Below the pieces are notes generated by a model. The model saw nothing but the letters and a program-made list of their open reading frames with translations, had not been told where the DNA came from and ran no database searches. Below, piece after piece: positions 44,128 to 55,001 of a DNA stretch of 64,000 nucleotides; the stretch's first letter is position 1, and each line of letters starts with the position of its first letter. Location of the stretch: assembly GCF_018446385.1 (NCBI RefSeq), contig NC_055993.1, positions 41,103,645 through 41,167,644 of the forward strand, in the 5' to 3' direction. Source of the stretch: Zingiber officinale (taxonomy: Eukaryota; Streptophyta; Magnoliopsida; Zingiberales; Zingiberaceae). Position numbers and translations under genes: made by a program.

Positions 44128-44478
44128 TGTTAATATGGGCGATTATTGCCCACACTAAAGGTTGCCAAAGCAACCTGTGACCAAAGGTTGCCAAAGCAAC
44201 CTTTGGAAAGAGACAAACCACACCCCTCCTATGTGTATAAAAGGAAGAGAGTTTTCTCTTTTGAGGTGAGCAAGACTCTCACTTTTCTCCCTTTCTCTCT
44301 TGATCACACAAATACAAGACGTCTCTCACAGGACATCACCACTGGATCCCGAGGATGTTTGGAGTGAGGAACTACGAAGAAGACTCTTGTAGACTTCTTC
44401 ATGATCCTACGAGAATCCGGAACCAACGAGGTTATCATCTCTATCAAGGTTTAACCGGAAGCAAGTTCAATATTAACA
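44128..44478 (+). repeat. Element F 3' LTR
   Basis: The LTR is 351 bp with perfect 9-bp ends TGTTAATAT and ATATTAACA. GGTTGC and GCAACC hairpins lie at 44160-44175 and 44182-44205; the second has 11-bp arms. They are followed by TATAAAA at 44236-44242. Confidence 0.85.
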
Positions 44479-45790
44479 ATACCAATAATTTTTAATACAC
44501 CCATTATTTCCAAATGATACAACTTCTTTGTTCTAGTACTTTAAGGTAGAAAATTTATATCATTGCTAATGTGTCAATAATCCATTTATCGGAATGAGTT
44601 TTCTTTATTTGTACATAGAAAAATTGGATCTTTTGGTACCCAAAAATGTTGGGTCGACTAGATTAACAAAACATAGCTTAGGAACTCAAGATTGAACAAT
44701 TTTAGATCTAGCGAAACTACTAGTATTGATATAAGACAAAAAGGGTGCACTTCTAGTCATTAATGAAACATATGAAAGTTTTTTTTCTCTTGTATTAAAA
44801 CCTATCCACATTCTATTATAAATGACATGGTCTCCAAAGATCATTTTGGAGCCGGACATAAAATTTTCAAGATATATCTTCAATTTGCAACTTTAAGGAT
44901 CCATTCTCTTCATAAAATTTATCATTTTTTAAAGAGTAATGTTCTTGAATTATGCAAATTGAGTTTAAACTAATTTTTCTAGGTGACTTAAGTTCTTTTT
45001 AAAGACATTTATTCTTATCTTAGATGTAGAAAGAGAATTTGTCAAATAGGTAATAGTTTCGTACAATTGTTTAAGTTCGATAAATGTTACCTCGCTATCC
45101 CTAGAGGATGAGTTTCCATGGGTGGAAGAATTTTCGTCACAAGAGCTTTCAACTAGATTGTCAACTCCCATAAAGCTACATTTTTCCTTTCTTTATTTGA
45201 CTTATCTTTTTTAGATGAATCAAATAAAGTTTCATCCTAAGTGATCTTTAATATCTTGTTTTCTACTTATTTAATTCGAAGCATTCAGATGCCCCTTCAT
45301 GTTACATTTAAAATATATTATAAAAGATTTAGACCAGATTAACTTTTACTTTTGGTTGTTTTTTTTAATTCCTGAAGATTCTTTAAATGCCTTTCTTATT
45401 GGAATTTTTATCCCTTCTCATAATTTTCTTTACAAAGTGAAACATTTTGAATGCAGATACATCACTTTTGATTTGAATTCACTCCTAAATTAGACAAAGA
45501 TGATTCTTCCCCCTTCTTGGATTTTTTTTCCCACCATTAAAGTTAAGCCATTTTCCTTTCAAATATGGTTAGCTTCTTCCTGCAATTTAAACTTCAAACT
45601 CAAAAAATAATTCATCTAATTTAATAATCACAATATTCCTTTACAAATAATTTCATCTAATTTTTTCCCCACCATTAAAGTTAAGTCATTTTCCTTTCAA
45701 ATATGGTTAGCTTCTTCCTGCCATTTAAACTTCAAACTCAAAAAATAATTCATCTAATTTAATAATCACAATATTCCTTAATACTTCATA
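44479..45790 (-). pseudogene. Remnant of SIRE-like gag and protease start
   Basis: Scattered words on the minus strand fit the gag end of a SIRE-like element. They are a heptad-rich stretch (FIELKQLYETITYLTNSL, 45171-44965), a LWVPK-like phrase near 44640, and a decayed WIIDT region near 44570 where protease would begin. Many stops and frameshifts are present. A local tandem duplication is at 45526-45779. Confidence 0.5.
45526..45779. repeat. Tandem duplication, about 136-bp period
   Basis: 45526-45643 and 45662-45779 are nearly identical, beginning CCACCATTAAAGTTAAG and ending ATCACAATATTCCTT. Confidence 0.9.
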
Positions 45791-46778
45791 TGTAGGATCG
45801 AAAGAAGTGCTAGAGGATGAATAACACACGTCGCTTACTCATTTAAATTTTTTTTTTCTTTTTGAAAGATAGGCAGCAGAAACACAATGCTAGGGCAGTT
45901 TTATTTTACTTGGTTCACAGTCTTAGACTACTAATCCAAGGCTCGCGATCATTAATCGGTTTGATTAGACAATCTACTATTAATCTCTTTCTTCGAGGAG
46001 AAAGAGATTCATCTCTTTGCAAATAATGAGGAACAGTAACAAGTTTACCATTCCTTAGAGTTTAAAGCACGAAGATGAAATGAAAGTGCAAGTATACTGA
46101 CAAAAAGAGATCTCGAAGGGTTGCTTTGTTATCAAAGTAGCACAGTGGCATTGTATCAAGATTTCAGAGCAAAATGAGAGTGAGAGGGCGTATCACAATG
46201 ATGTTTTGAAGCCTCTAGTCGAGATTTTCGTTATAGATTAGGTTCGGTGTACTGATCCACCCGATCGATCATCCATATCCTCAAAATCAGATCTAGATGT
46301 AGTTTTTGGTCGACCGATCTATAGGATCGATCTACCACTCCAGCCTTCTACTAGTGACTTTCCTCCTCGTTAGTGCCTTGACGTCGATTACCTGCCACGT
46401 CAGCTATGCATTCCTTATCCTTGACCATGCCTTTTGCCATGTCAGCAGGTCAACTCTTATCCCTGTGTCATGTCAGCCAAATGGTCCTTATCCCATGTCA
46501 CGTTAATCATCCAAGACTTATCTTGTCCATCTTGGATGCCATGTCAGTACATAAGACATCTCAATTGACACCTCAACATAGGGTTGATTGAACCATGCCT
46601 TTTGGTCTGCTGAACTGTTCAGTCTATTGAATATTTCAATCCACCAATTGGCTCGATCAGTATACCGAACCCCATAAAATAAGACTAGCACAGAATATGA
46701 TAATTAAGCACAAAAAGGTTTGACAGTTACTTAACTATTCGATCTTGACTTTGGAATCCTAGTGAAACCCTTAGTCAA
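45791..46778 (-). repeat. SIRE-like LTR remnant, minus strand
   Basis: It starts TGTAGGATCG and CTAGAGGATGAATAACAC, the reverse complement of the end of element A's LTR. Internal words (GTGCAAGTATACTGAC) also match in reverse. GATCGATC and GGTCGACCGATC palindromes lie at 46255-46335. The right limit is uncertain. Confidence 0.6.
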
Positions 46779-47689
46779 TGTAGGATTGAACTCAACACTA
46801 GAGAGGGGAGTGGTGAATAAGGTTATGAATTTTACGAGCTAATTATTATTTTCGAAAATAACTAAAATAATTGAATAAACAAAATAGCATAGCAGAAATA
46901 ATTTAAAATCTAACTTGGTACAAATTTAATTAAGTGAAATAAAACAATTCATGCAAAAGATTGGATCAACTATTGAGCATGCAAAACTTATTTAGCAGTT
47001 TATTAATCAAAGTAGAGATAGCCACACACAATAATTATAAAATATGGTTCTTATTTCTAATTTCTCCTTCTAAAAACCCTCTAGAGGTGGAAAAACCTTA
47101 TTGCAAAAGAATCTAAAAATTAAGCATACAAAAAACACAAGTATGGCAATACAAGAAAAATGAAAGATTATACACTAGGTGTTGCCGATCGGAATTGAAG
47201 TGAGAAATTGTAGTGTGTCGTTGTCACAACACAGAAAGAACAAGAGCACAAGAATTACGAGAAGAGTAACACTAAGATGGAATGAAAGCTTTGTCTCAAG
47301 GCCAATTATATAGCACTCTTTTTGTTGCTGACGTGACAAGCTTCGGTTGAATGGAGCCTCCCTAGTCACTTGCAAGCTGCTGATGTAGTGGCAACATTCA
47401 ATAGATAATGTCATCCACGCTCTCTGATCACCTAGAGGCCCTTTGGTTGCCTGGAGGTCCTCCAATCGCTAAGGGGATGGTCAAATTTGATCTTGACCCG
47501 TCTCGCTCGAATTACTGGATAACATCTTCTATCAATCGCCTGGAAGCTACTTCGGTCGTCCTGACCTAGCTATGGTCGCCTGGACCCTCTGACTTTGCTC
47601 ATTAAATTCAAGAGGTGACATTGCACCAAATTCTTGCATCACCATGTGTAGCAGACTTCCTTAGGCAATTAGTCCTTTGGAAGTGATCA
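46779..47689 (-). repeat. Second SIRE-like LTR remnant, minus strand
   Basis: It starts TGTAGGATTG and CTAGAGAGGGGAGTGGTGAAT, the same LTR-end signature. It has a TATA-like ATTATATAG near 47306 and repeated words around GTCGCCTGGA and TTGCCTGGAGG at 47400-47590. The right boundary is not defined. Confidence 0.5.
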
Positions 47690-47786
47690 AGGTTTTGATA
47701 CTAATTATAGGATTAAAATAGATGCTAGGGGTGAATAGCTTATTATTTAACTTCTACAATAAGGTTAGTATACAACAAAAAGAGAC
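47690..47786 (-). repeat. Third SIRE-like LTR end and its primer site, cut by element G
   Basis: Read on the minus strand, an LTR end resembling ATCCTATA (47706 onward) is followed by ATTAGTATCAAAACC, a decayed initiator-Met primer site (47690-47705). The LTR is cut at 47787 by element G and probably continues at 60234. Confidence 0.6.
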
Positions 47787-50388
47787 TGTTGGTTGCTACT
47801 CGAAAAACCTAATGGTTCCACTGTACAAAAATTTTGTACAAAGGTATGAACCTTTTCCTAGCTACCATGTGTTCTTTTAAATTAAACTTGGATCACCTGT
47901 GGAACTTAACACGTTTGATCCAAAGTTTAATCTATTTGTTCTTTTAGGTTTAGACTCGGATCTCCTGCGGAACTTAACACGTTCGATCCAAATCACCTAG
48001 GTTATTAATTTCATTAAATATTAATTTTTAAAATTGGCTTCCAGTACTGACGTGGCGAGGCACATGGCCTTCTTGGATATGGGAACAACCACCACCGACT
48101 AGACAAAGCCTTTTAAGGAAAGTTAATATTTAATTTCCTTAAATAACTTTAGGTCAACCGAAAAGAACAATCAAATCACAAGAAAAATAAATAAAAAAAA
48201 AACAAAAGAACACAACATCGAAAACAAATTCGAAATACTAGAATCGCATGCCTCTTGTATTTGGTATTATTTTCAAAAATAACTAGTATGATGCGGAAAG
48301 GAAAAATACTAGTTATACCTTTTAGAAAGACCTCTTGATCTTCTACCGTATTCCTCTTCTAACCTCGGACGTTGTGTGGGCAACGATCTTCCGAGATGAG
48401 AAACCACCAAAGCACCTTCTTCTCCTTTCTTCAAGTTTCGGCCAAGTACAATGCTTACAAAAGATGAAGATCTTTTTCCACCAACCAAGCTCCAAGGGAT
48501 GCATGAAACAAGACTCCTTTCTCTCCTTTTCTCCAAGCTAGATCCGGCCACTTCTATGCCTCCAAGATATGATGAAGTCTCGGCCACAAGAAGGAGAAAG
48601 GGAACCTCTAGGGGCCGGCCACACCAAGGAAGAAAAGAGAGGAAGAAAAAGAATAGAGTCGTTCATCATGAAGCCTCCTCTACCCCCTCTTTTATAATCC
48701 TTGGTCTTGGCAAATAAGGAAATTTAAATAAAAACTTCCTTAATTCTTTTGCCATGAAAAGGAAAATTTATTTAATTAAAAATAATTTTCTCTTCTCCAA
48801 TTTATTTGGCCGGCCACTTCTTTCCCCAAAACAAGGAGAGTTTTAATTAAAACAAAAATTAAAACTTCCTAATTTGTTTCTAGAAATTTATAAAAATTTC
48901 TCCAATAATTTTAATCCCTTCATGATTGGTTAATAAAAAGAAATTTTATAAATTAAAATCTTTCTTTTAAACATGTGGATAATTTCCAAAAGGAAAGTTA
49001 TCTCTAAAAATTAAAATCTCCTTTCAATCTACAAATAAGGAAAGATATTAAATCTTTTCTTAATCTTTTGTAGATACTAATAAAAGAGAATTTTAAATTT
49101 TTAAACTTTCTTTTAAATCATGAACATAATTAAAAGGAAAGTTTTTACCAAAATTAAAATCAACCTTTTAATCTACAAATAAGGAAAGAGATTTAGCTCT
49201 TCTCTTAATCTTTTGTAGAATCTTATAAAAGGAAAGATTTAAATTTTTAAACTCTCATTTAAATCATGTTATCCACATAAGAAAAATTTTTAAAAATAAA
49301 AATCCTTTTATTTTAATTTGGGCCGGCCACACCAAACTTGAACCCAAGCTAGGGCCGACCACCTTGAAGCACCCATGAACCAAACTTTGGCCGGCCCTAG
49401 CTTGGTCTCCAAGCTAGCTTGGCCGGCCCCTATGGGATGGGTAAGAAGGTAGGTATAGGTGGGTATAGTACTCTATAATTAAGAGGCTACAATAGGGACC
49501 GAGAGGAGGAATTGGTTTTGGTCTCCCGATAAAATTAAGCATCCCGTGTTCACCCCGAACACACAACTTAATTTTATCAATAATAATTCATTCCACTAGA
49601 GAACTATTATTAAACTACCGCACCAATCCCAAATTACATTTTGGGCTCCTTCTTATTATGAGTGTGTTAGTCTCCCTGTGTTTAAGATAACAAATGTCCA
49701 CTAATTAAGTAAGTTACTGACAACTCACTTAATTAATATCTAGCTCCAAGAGTAGTACCACTCAACTTCATCGTCATGTCGGACTAAGTCCACCTGCAGG
49801 GTTTAACATGACAATCCTTATGAGATCCTCTTGGGGACATTCTCAACCTAGATCACTAGGACACAGTTTCCTTCTATAATCAACAACGCACACTATAAGT
49901 GATATCATTTTCCAACTTATCGGGCTTATTGATTTATCGAACTAAATCTCACCCATTGATAAATTAAAGAAATAAATATCAAATATATGTGCTTGTTATT
50001 ATATTGGGATTAAGAGCACACACTTCCATAATAACTGAGGTCTTTGTTCCTTTATAAAGTCAGTATAAAAGAAACGACCTCTAATGGTCCTACTCAATAC
50101 ACTCTAAGTGTACTAGTGTAATTATATAGTTAAGATAAACTAATACCTAATTACACTACGACCTTCCAATGGTTTGTTCCTTTCCATCTTGGTCGTAAGC
50201 TACTGTTTATAATTTATAAGGTACTGATAACATGATCTTCTGTGTGTGACACCACACACCATGTTATCTACAATATAAATTAATTGAACATCTACATTTA
50301 TCATAAATGTAGACATTTGACCAATGTGATTCTTATTTCTAGATAAATGTTTATACCAAAAGCTAGGCTTTTAGTATACATTCTAACA
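47787..50388 (-). repeat. Element G 3' LTR (left copy)
   Basis: It aligns with 55002-60228. A promoter-like TTTTATA (minus-strand TATAAAA) is at 48690-48696. GGCCGGCC and CAAGCTAG palindromes lie upstream of it on the minus strand, at 49320-49430. The 92-aa minus ORF at 48309-48587 recurs at 58136 only because it is in both LTRs. Confidence 0.95.
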
Positions 50389-50402
50389 ATCTCCCACTTA
50401 TA
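50389..50402 (-). other. Element G polypurine tract
   Basis: The minus strand reads AGTATAAGTGGGAGAT next to the 3' LTR, the normal copia form. Confidence 0.85.
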
Positions 50403-50741
50403 CTAAAAGACTAAGCTGCCATAACTGCTACCATACATCTGATTCCCAAACCGTCAACATGCCCATCAAAAGCTCTTGCCTTAAGGGCTTTAGTGAAAGG
50501 ATCTTCTAGGTTATCACTTGATGCAATTTAGGCAGCAACAACTTCTTCTCGTTTATACGATTTCTCGTATTGGTTGGTACTTGCGCTCTATTGCGTTTAC
50601 TTGCCTTATAGACTTATGGTTTCTTCGAGTTTGCTACTGCACCACTATTATTACAATGAATTGTAATAATCTTTGGACAAACCAGAAATCATATCTAAGT
50701 CCATCTTGAGGTTATTGAGTCATTTAGCTTTTATGGCTACC

Positions 50742-51930
50742 TCAGAGGCTTGCCATATACTCAGCTTCTATGGTGGAGTCCAGAAAAACACCTATGCTTA
50801 TCACTCTTCCATAGTTATGACTTTTCCTCCTAAAGTAAACACAAAACCCCGAGATTGACTTATTATTGTCCCTATCTGATTGGAAGTCAAAATTCATGCA
50901 ACCCACAGGGACCAAATTAACTGCCTTGTAAACTAGTATATAATCTCTAGTGCCTCTAAGGTACTTTAATATATGTTTTACTGCAGTCCAATGTCCTTGT
51001 CTAGGGTTACTTTGATATCTGTTAACTATGCCCTTGGCAAAATAAATTTCTGATCTCGTGTATAGCATACATTAGGCTGTCTAACTTTCGAAGCATAAAG
51101 AACTGCCTACATGTCCTCAATCTCCTTTGATGTCATCGGAGACATCTCTTTAGATAAAGACACTCCATGCTTAAAAGGTAGAAAATCTTTCTTGGAGTTT
51201 TGCATGCTAAAACGAGCTTGTTATATAAAGCTTGAGATAAGCACAACATTCTTTTCTTGCAAACCTTGTTCCCAAGAATATGTGCTTATTTTCCTAAGTC
51301 CTTTATAACGAATTGCTTGGACAATCATACCCTTACTTCCGATAACACCTTGATATTGTTTCCAACTATCAAAAATATAATCTACGTATAGTACAAGAAA
51401 TACCACCACGTTTCCATCACACCTTTTGTATACACAAGACTTATCCGGTTACTAAATAAATCCATAGGTCTGGATAACTTTGATAAACCGGATGTTCCAA
51501 GACCTTTGAAGCTTTGTCTCAGTCCATAGACTGATTGAGCTTGCACACAAGATACTCTTAGCCCTTTGCAATGAACCCTTCTGGTTACTTTATATGGATG
51601 TTTTCTTCAAGACTTCCATTAAGGAATGCTGCCTTGACATCCACTTGCCAAATAGATAAAAGAATCCAGATAGATTTAAGCATGGCTACCAATGAAAAAG
51701 TTTCCTTTTTCATCAAGCCTTGCTTTGAAAGTTTCTACCTTCCTGTCTATCCCTCTTTTCCTATTATAGACCTTTTTATACCCAAAGGCTTTTACACCAT
51801 TTGGTGGTTCTACAAGCTTCCAGATTTTATTATTAGAATACATATATTCTAATTCTATTATTCATTACTCTTTGCCAAGATGCTGCATCTTTATCTTGGA
51901 GTGCTTCGTCATATGTCCGGGATCAGGCTC
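50742..51930 (-). pseudogene. Element G reverse transcriptase and RNase H remnants
   Basis: RNase H words FAKGIVNRYQSNPRQGHW, VKHILKYLRGTRDY and STIEAEYMASL lie in 51068-50742. In 51409-51221 the catalytic motif reads FLVLYVDYIF, so the second catalytic Asp is Tyr. Upstream reverse transcriptase segments to about 51930 are in shifting frames. It is inactive. Confidence 0.85.
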
Positions 51931-52249
51931 ATGTTCATTTGGGATCAAGTCCAAAGACTCTCCCAAAACATGAATCTCTTAGGTTGTTTGACAACCCTCC
52001 CACTACGATGATGCATTATGTATCAATTGTAATACGTGTTGTAGTTTCTTATGATATTTTATCTTGTACAGTTGGTACTAGATTAGACGTGTCTTTTATT
52101 AAGAACAAATTTACTTATGGGCTTGTGGTTCATTATATAGTCCTCTTCTAAAAATCAGTCATTAATGCTAACAATGACCTTCTGGTTTTTAAGACTATAA
52201 ACCTACTTTCATTTCTCTAGGATAACCCACAAACAAGTGAATTCCTGTC

Positions 52250-53372
52250 CAACTTATCATTATCTCTCTTCAGCATATGCGCTGGACTACCCGAATCCGA
52301 ATATGCTTCAAAATAGGCTTACGCTTATTCAACAATTCTATATAAGTAGAGAGTTCTGACTTTGGAAGGTACTATATTCACTTCCATTTCCAGAGTATAT
52401 CCTTAAAATGAATTTGGTAATAACTCATCATCAATCTACTTATTTCCATAAGAGTCCTATACCTTCCTTTTTCTACACCATTTTGTTGGGGTGTACCAGG
52501 TGCAGTTAGTTGGGATTGAATCCCTACTTCTGATAAGTGACTCCTAAATTCTCCCAAGAGGTACTTGCCACTACGATCTCACCGTAGTATCTTGATACTT
52601 TTACTTTGACGTTTCTCCGCATCAGCCTTGTACTCTTTGAACTAATCAAAGCACTTAGTCTTGCGGCACATTAAGTAATGTATTTGTATCTTGAATAGTT
52701 GTCTATAAAATAGATGAAATATTCAATACTACCTCTTGTCTGGATAGTCATAGGATCACATAAATCATAATGAAACAATTCCAACATATCTTTGGCTCCA
52801 TACCCCTTAGACTTAAAAGCTTCTTGGTTATTATTCCTTCCAAGTAAGACTCGCAGGTTGGAAAGATTTCCACTACCAATGAACCCAAAAGTTCATCAGC
52901 TACCAATGAATTCTACTCAAGTTAATATAACCTAGCCTTAGATGCCAAAGATATAATTGGTTCATATCCGAAGGTTACTTTCTCTTAAAGTTAGAAGATG
53001 TGTTATAATTTCCATTTATTGCATCGTGGGAGTTATTGGATTATAAATTGTCAACCAACATACCAGAATAGATAACTTCTCTATTTTTCTTAATAACAGC
53101 TTTGTTATCAAAATAGACACAATATCTATTCTATAATAGTTTAGAAACTGAAATCAGGTTCTTTCTAAACTTAGTACGTAAAGATAATTTCTAATAATCC
53201 ATATTTTATTCCTATTAGAGAATAAACCTCTCCCACTGCAACAGCTGCTACTTTTGCAGTAGTGCCCATGTGGACGGTGTTTTTATTTTCATTTAGTTGT
53301 CGGGTTTCCTGGAACCCTGCAATAAATTGCAGACATGATTAATGGCATCTGTATCTACACTCCAGGTTCTGG
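52250..53372 (-). pseudogene. Element G integrase and protease remnants
   Basis: The integrase motif GTPQQNGV is at 52497-52474 on the minus strand, with further core and zinc-domain debris up to about 52900. A WSVDTDAINHVC phrase at 53372-53330 is the decayed protease active site and following region. There is no long open frame. Confidence 0.75.
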
Positions 53373-53589
53373 TAGATAACACCACTAAACATGTTTCAAC
53401 TAATGAATTAAATACACCTAAATTGTTCTTAGTTCTAAGAAGACAGTCTACCTTAATGTCCAAGTCCTATTTCCAATCATTACAATTGGGATTACTAAGT
53501 CTTTTCTATAGTATAACAACTAGGGGATTGACAAACATTTTAAATCCTAAGAATCACAAAAATATTTGGTCAAGATCAATTCTTTAAAA

Positions 53590-54330
53590 TTCCCATGAAT
53601 TTTGTATGCCACGATAGTGTGGACGTATACAAAATCAAAGAGGAGATTTTATCCATTAATTTTATTATCTCATCAACTTTTCTTTATGATGAATAAAATT
53701 AATAGTTGATCTGTCTTTGATCAAATATTTGGTCAAAACTTTTGAATTTAAAATAACATTGATTCCTCAAACAATATTATTTAAATTCACCAACACCTCA
53801 AACACCATGAATTTTGCATGCCACGATAGTGTGGACGTATACAAAATTAAACATTTGTAAGAGGAGGGGTTTACCCATTAATTATCTTGTCAATAAATCT
53901 TTATGACATAAAATTACCTCAAACACCGTGAGTTTTGTATGCCACGATAGTGTGGACGTATACAAAATCAATCATTTGTAAGAGGAGTTTTTAATTTTAT
54001 TCTCTTGTCAACCTATTTATTTGACAAATTAATAGTTGGTTTTCTTCGGTCACACAAATAATAGCAGTGACTCCGATGGGGAGGATACTATTAGACGTGC
54101 CTAAGTGTTTACCATTACTTGACACTAAGTCCATTAATAAGATTGTGCCCCTTCCGATGGGGAAGATCACACGCTCTTAATTAACTTCCTATAGTCATCC
54201 AAAATGGAAGTTTAAGCTAGTGGTCCGCAAACAAGCTCATCCGATATGGAGGAAGGCACTCAGAGCCAACGCGCAAGCTTGTTGCATCACTTATAAACCA
54301 GTAATGGAAACCGTGGAATTTATTTAAAAA
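53590..54330. repeat. Repeated phrases in the gag position of element G
   Basis: GCCACGATAGTGTGGACGTA occurs at 53608, 53819 and 53941, each within a larger similar context. TCCGATGGGGA-like words occur at 54073, 54147 and 54240. No gag domain is found here. Confidence 0.8.
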
Positions 54331-54980
54331 TAAATCCCTCTCCCACTTAGTTATTTAAAGTGAGGAATTTTGACTATGCTAGCCTACTTAGCATGCATAC
54401 TAACAAGCACACACAACACAACATAAAAAGCAATAAATAGAAAAACTAATTTTCAACTATTATGGCTTTTTATCTATTGTTGTCCTCCATGTGTCGCCAA
54501 CCCTAGCTGCTGCCATCTTTGGCCACCACCACCGGGTCTAGTTGTCGCATCCATCTTGCTCCTTGTTCCGCTGCGCCTCTGGTCCTCAAAAGGTTCCACA
54601 CCTTGCAAGATTTCATCCGAGACATAAATAGAATTTTACATTTTTCGATCCTATATTCCTCGAAGGAATGTACATGTAAATTAGATCGAATATAAAATAA
54701 AATTTACATCCATCGATCCTATATTTCATAAAAGGAATGTACATGTAACTAGATCAAAAAATAAAATCCTAATAAAACTAAATACAGCTCCTACTGTATT
54801 TTATAATACAATCATGCACACACAATAAAATGCCCTTGACATGTCCAAGGGTCCAATCACACACACAATATCTATAAGCCATAATAGTTGGATCCTGCAT
54901 CCACAAAGTTAGCACATCCTACTATTATCCTGCCTAAATTATGTATGACATGTGCATAATTAAACTAATACCAAATACAA

Positions 54981-54999
54981 AACCCTAGCTCTGATACCA
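54981..54999 (-). other. Element G primer binding site (initiator Met tRNA)
   Basis: The minus strand reads TGGTATCAGAGCTAGGGTT, a perfect match over the standard first 12 bases. Confidence 0.95.
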
Positions 55000-55001
55000 A
55001 T

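Larger units (their letters stand above)
37937..44478 (+). mobile_element. Element F: decayed copia retrotransposon, 5' part missing from window
   Basis: A + strand copia gag, a truncated integrase, reverse transcriptase and RNase H (39629-43085) lead to a purine tract and a 351-bp 3' LTR at 44128-44478. No matching 5' LTR exists in the window. The sequence right of element A's 3' LTR looks like the leader of F, so A probably inserted into F and the 5' LTR lies left of the window. This is an inference. Confidence 0.75.

Noticed and set aside
48309..48587. 92-aa ORF duplicated at 58136-58414
   Set aside because: The duplication only reflects the two LTRs of element G. Composition and lack of motifs argue against a gene, and the related LTR D does not preserve it.
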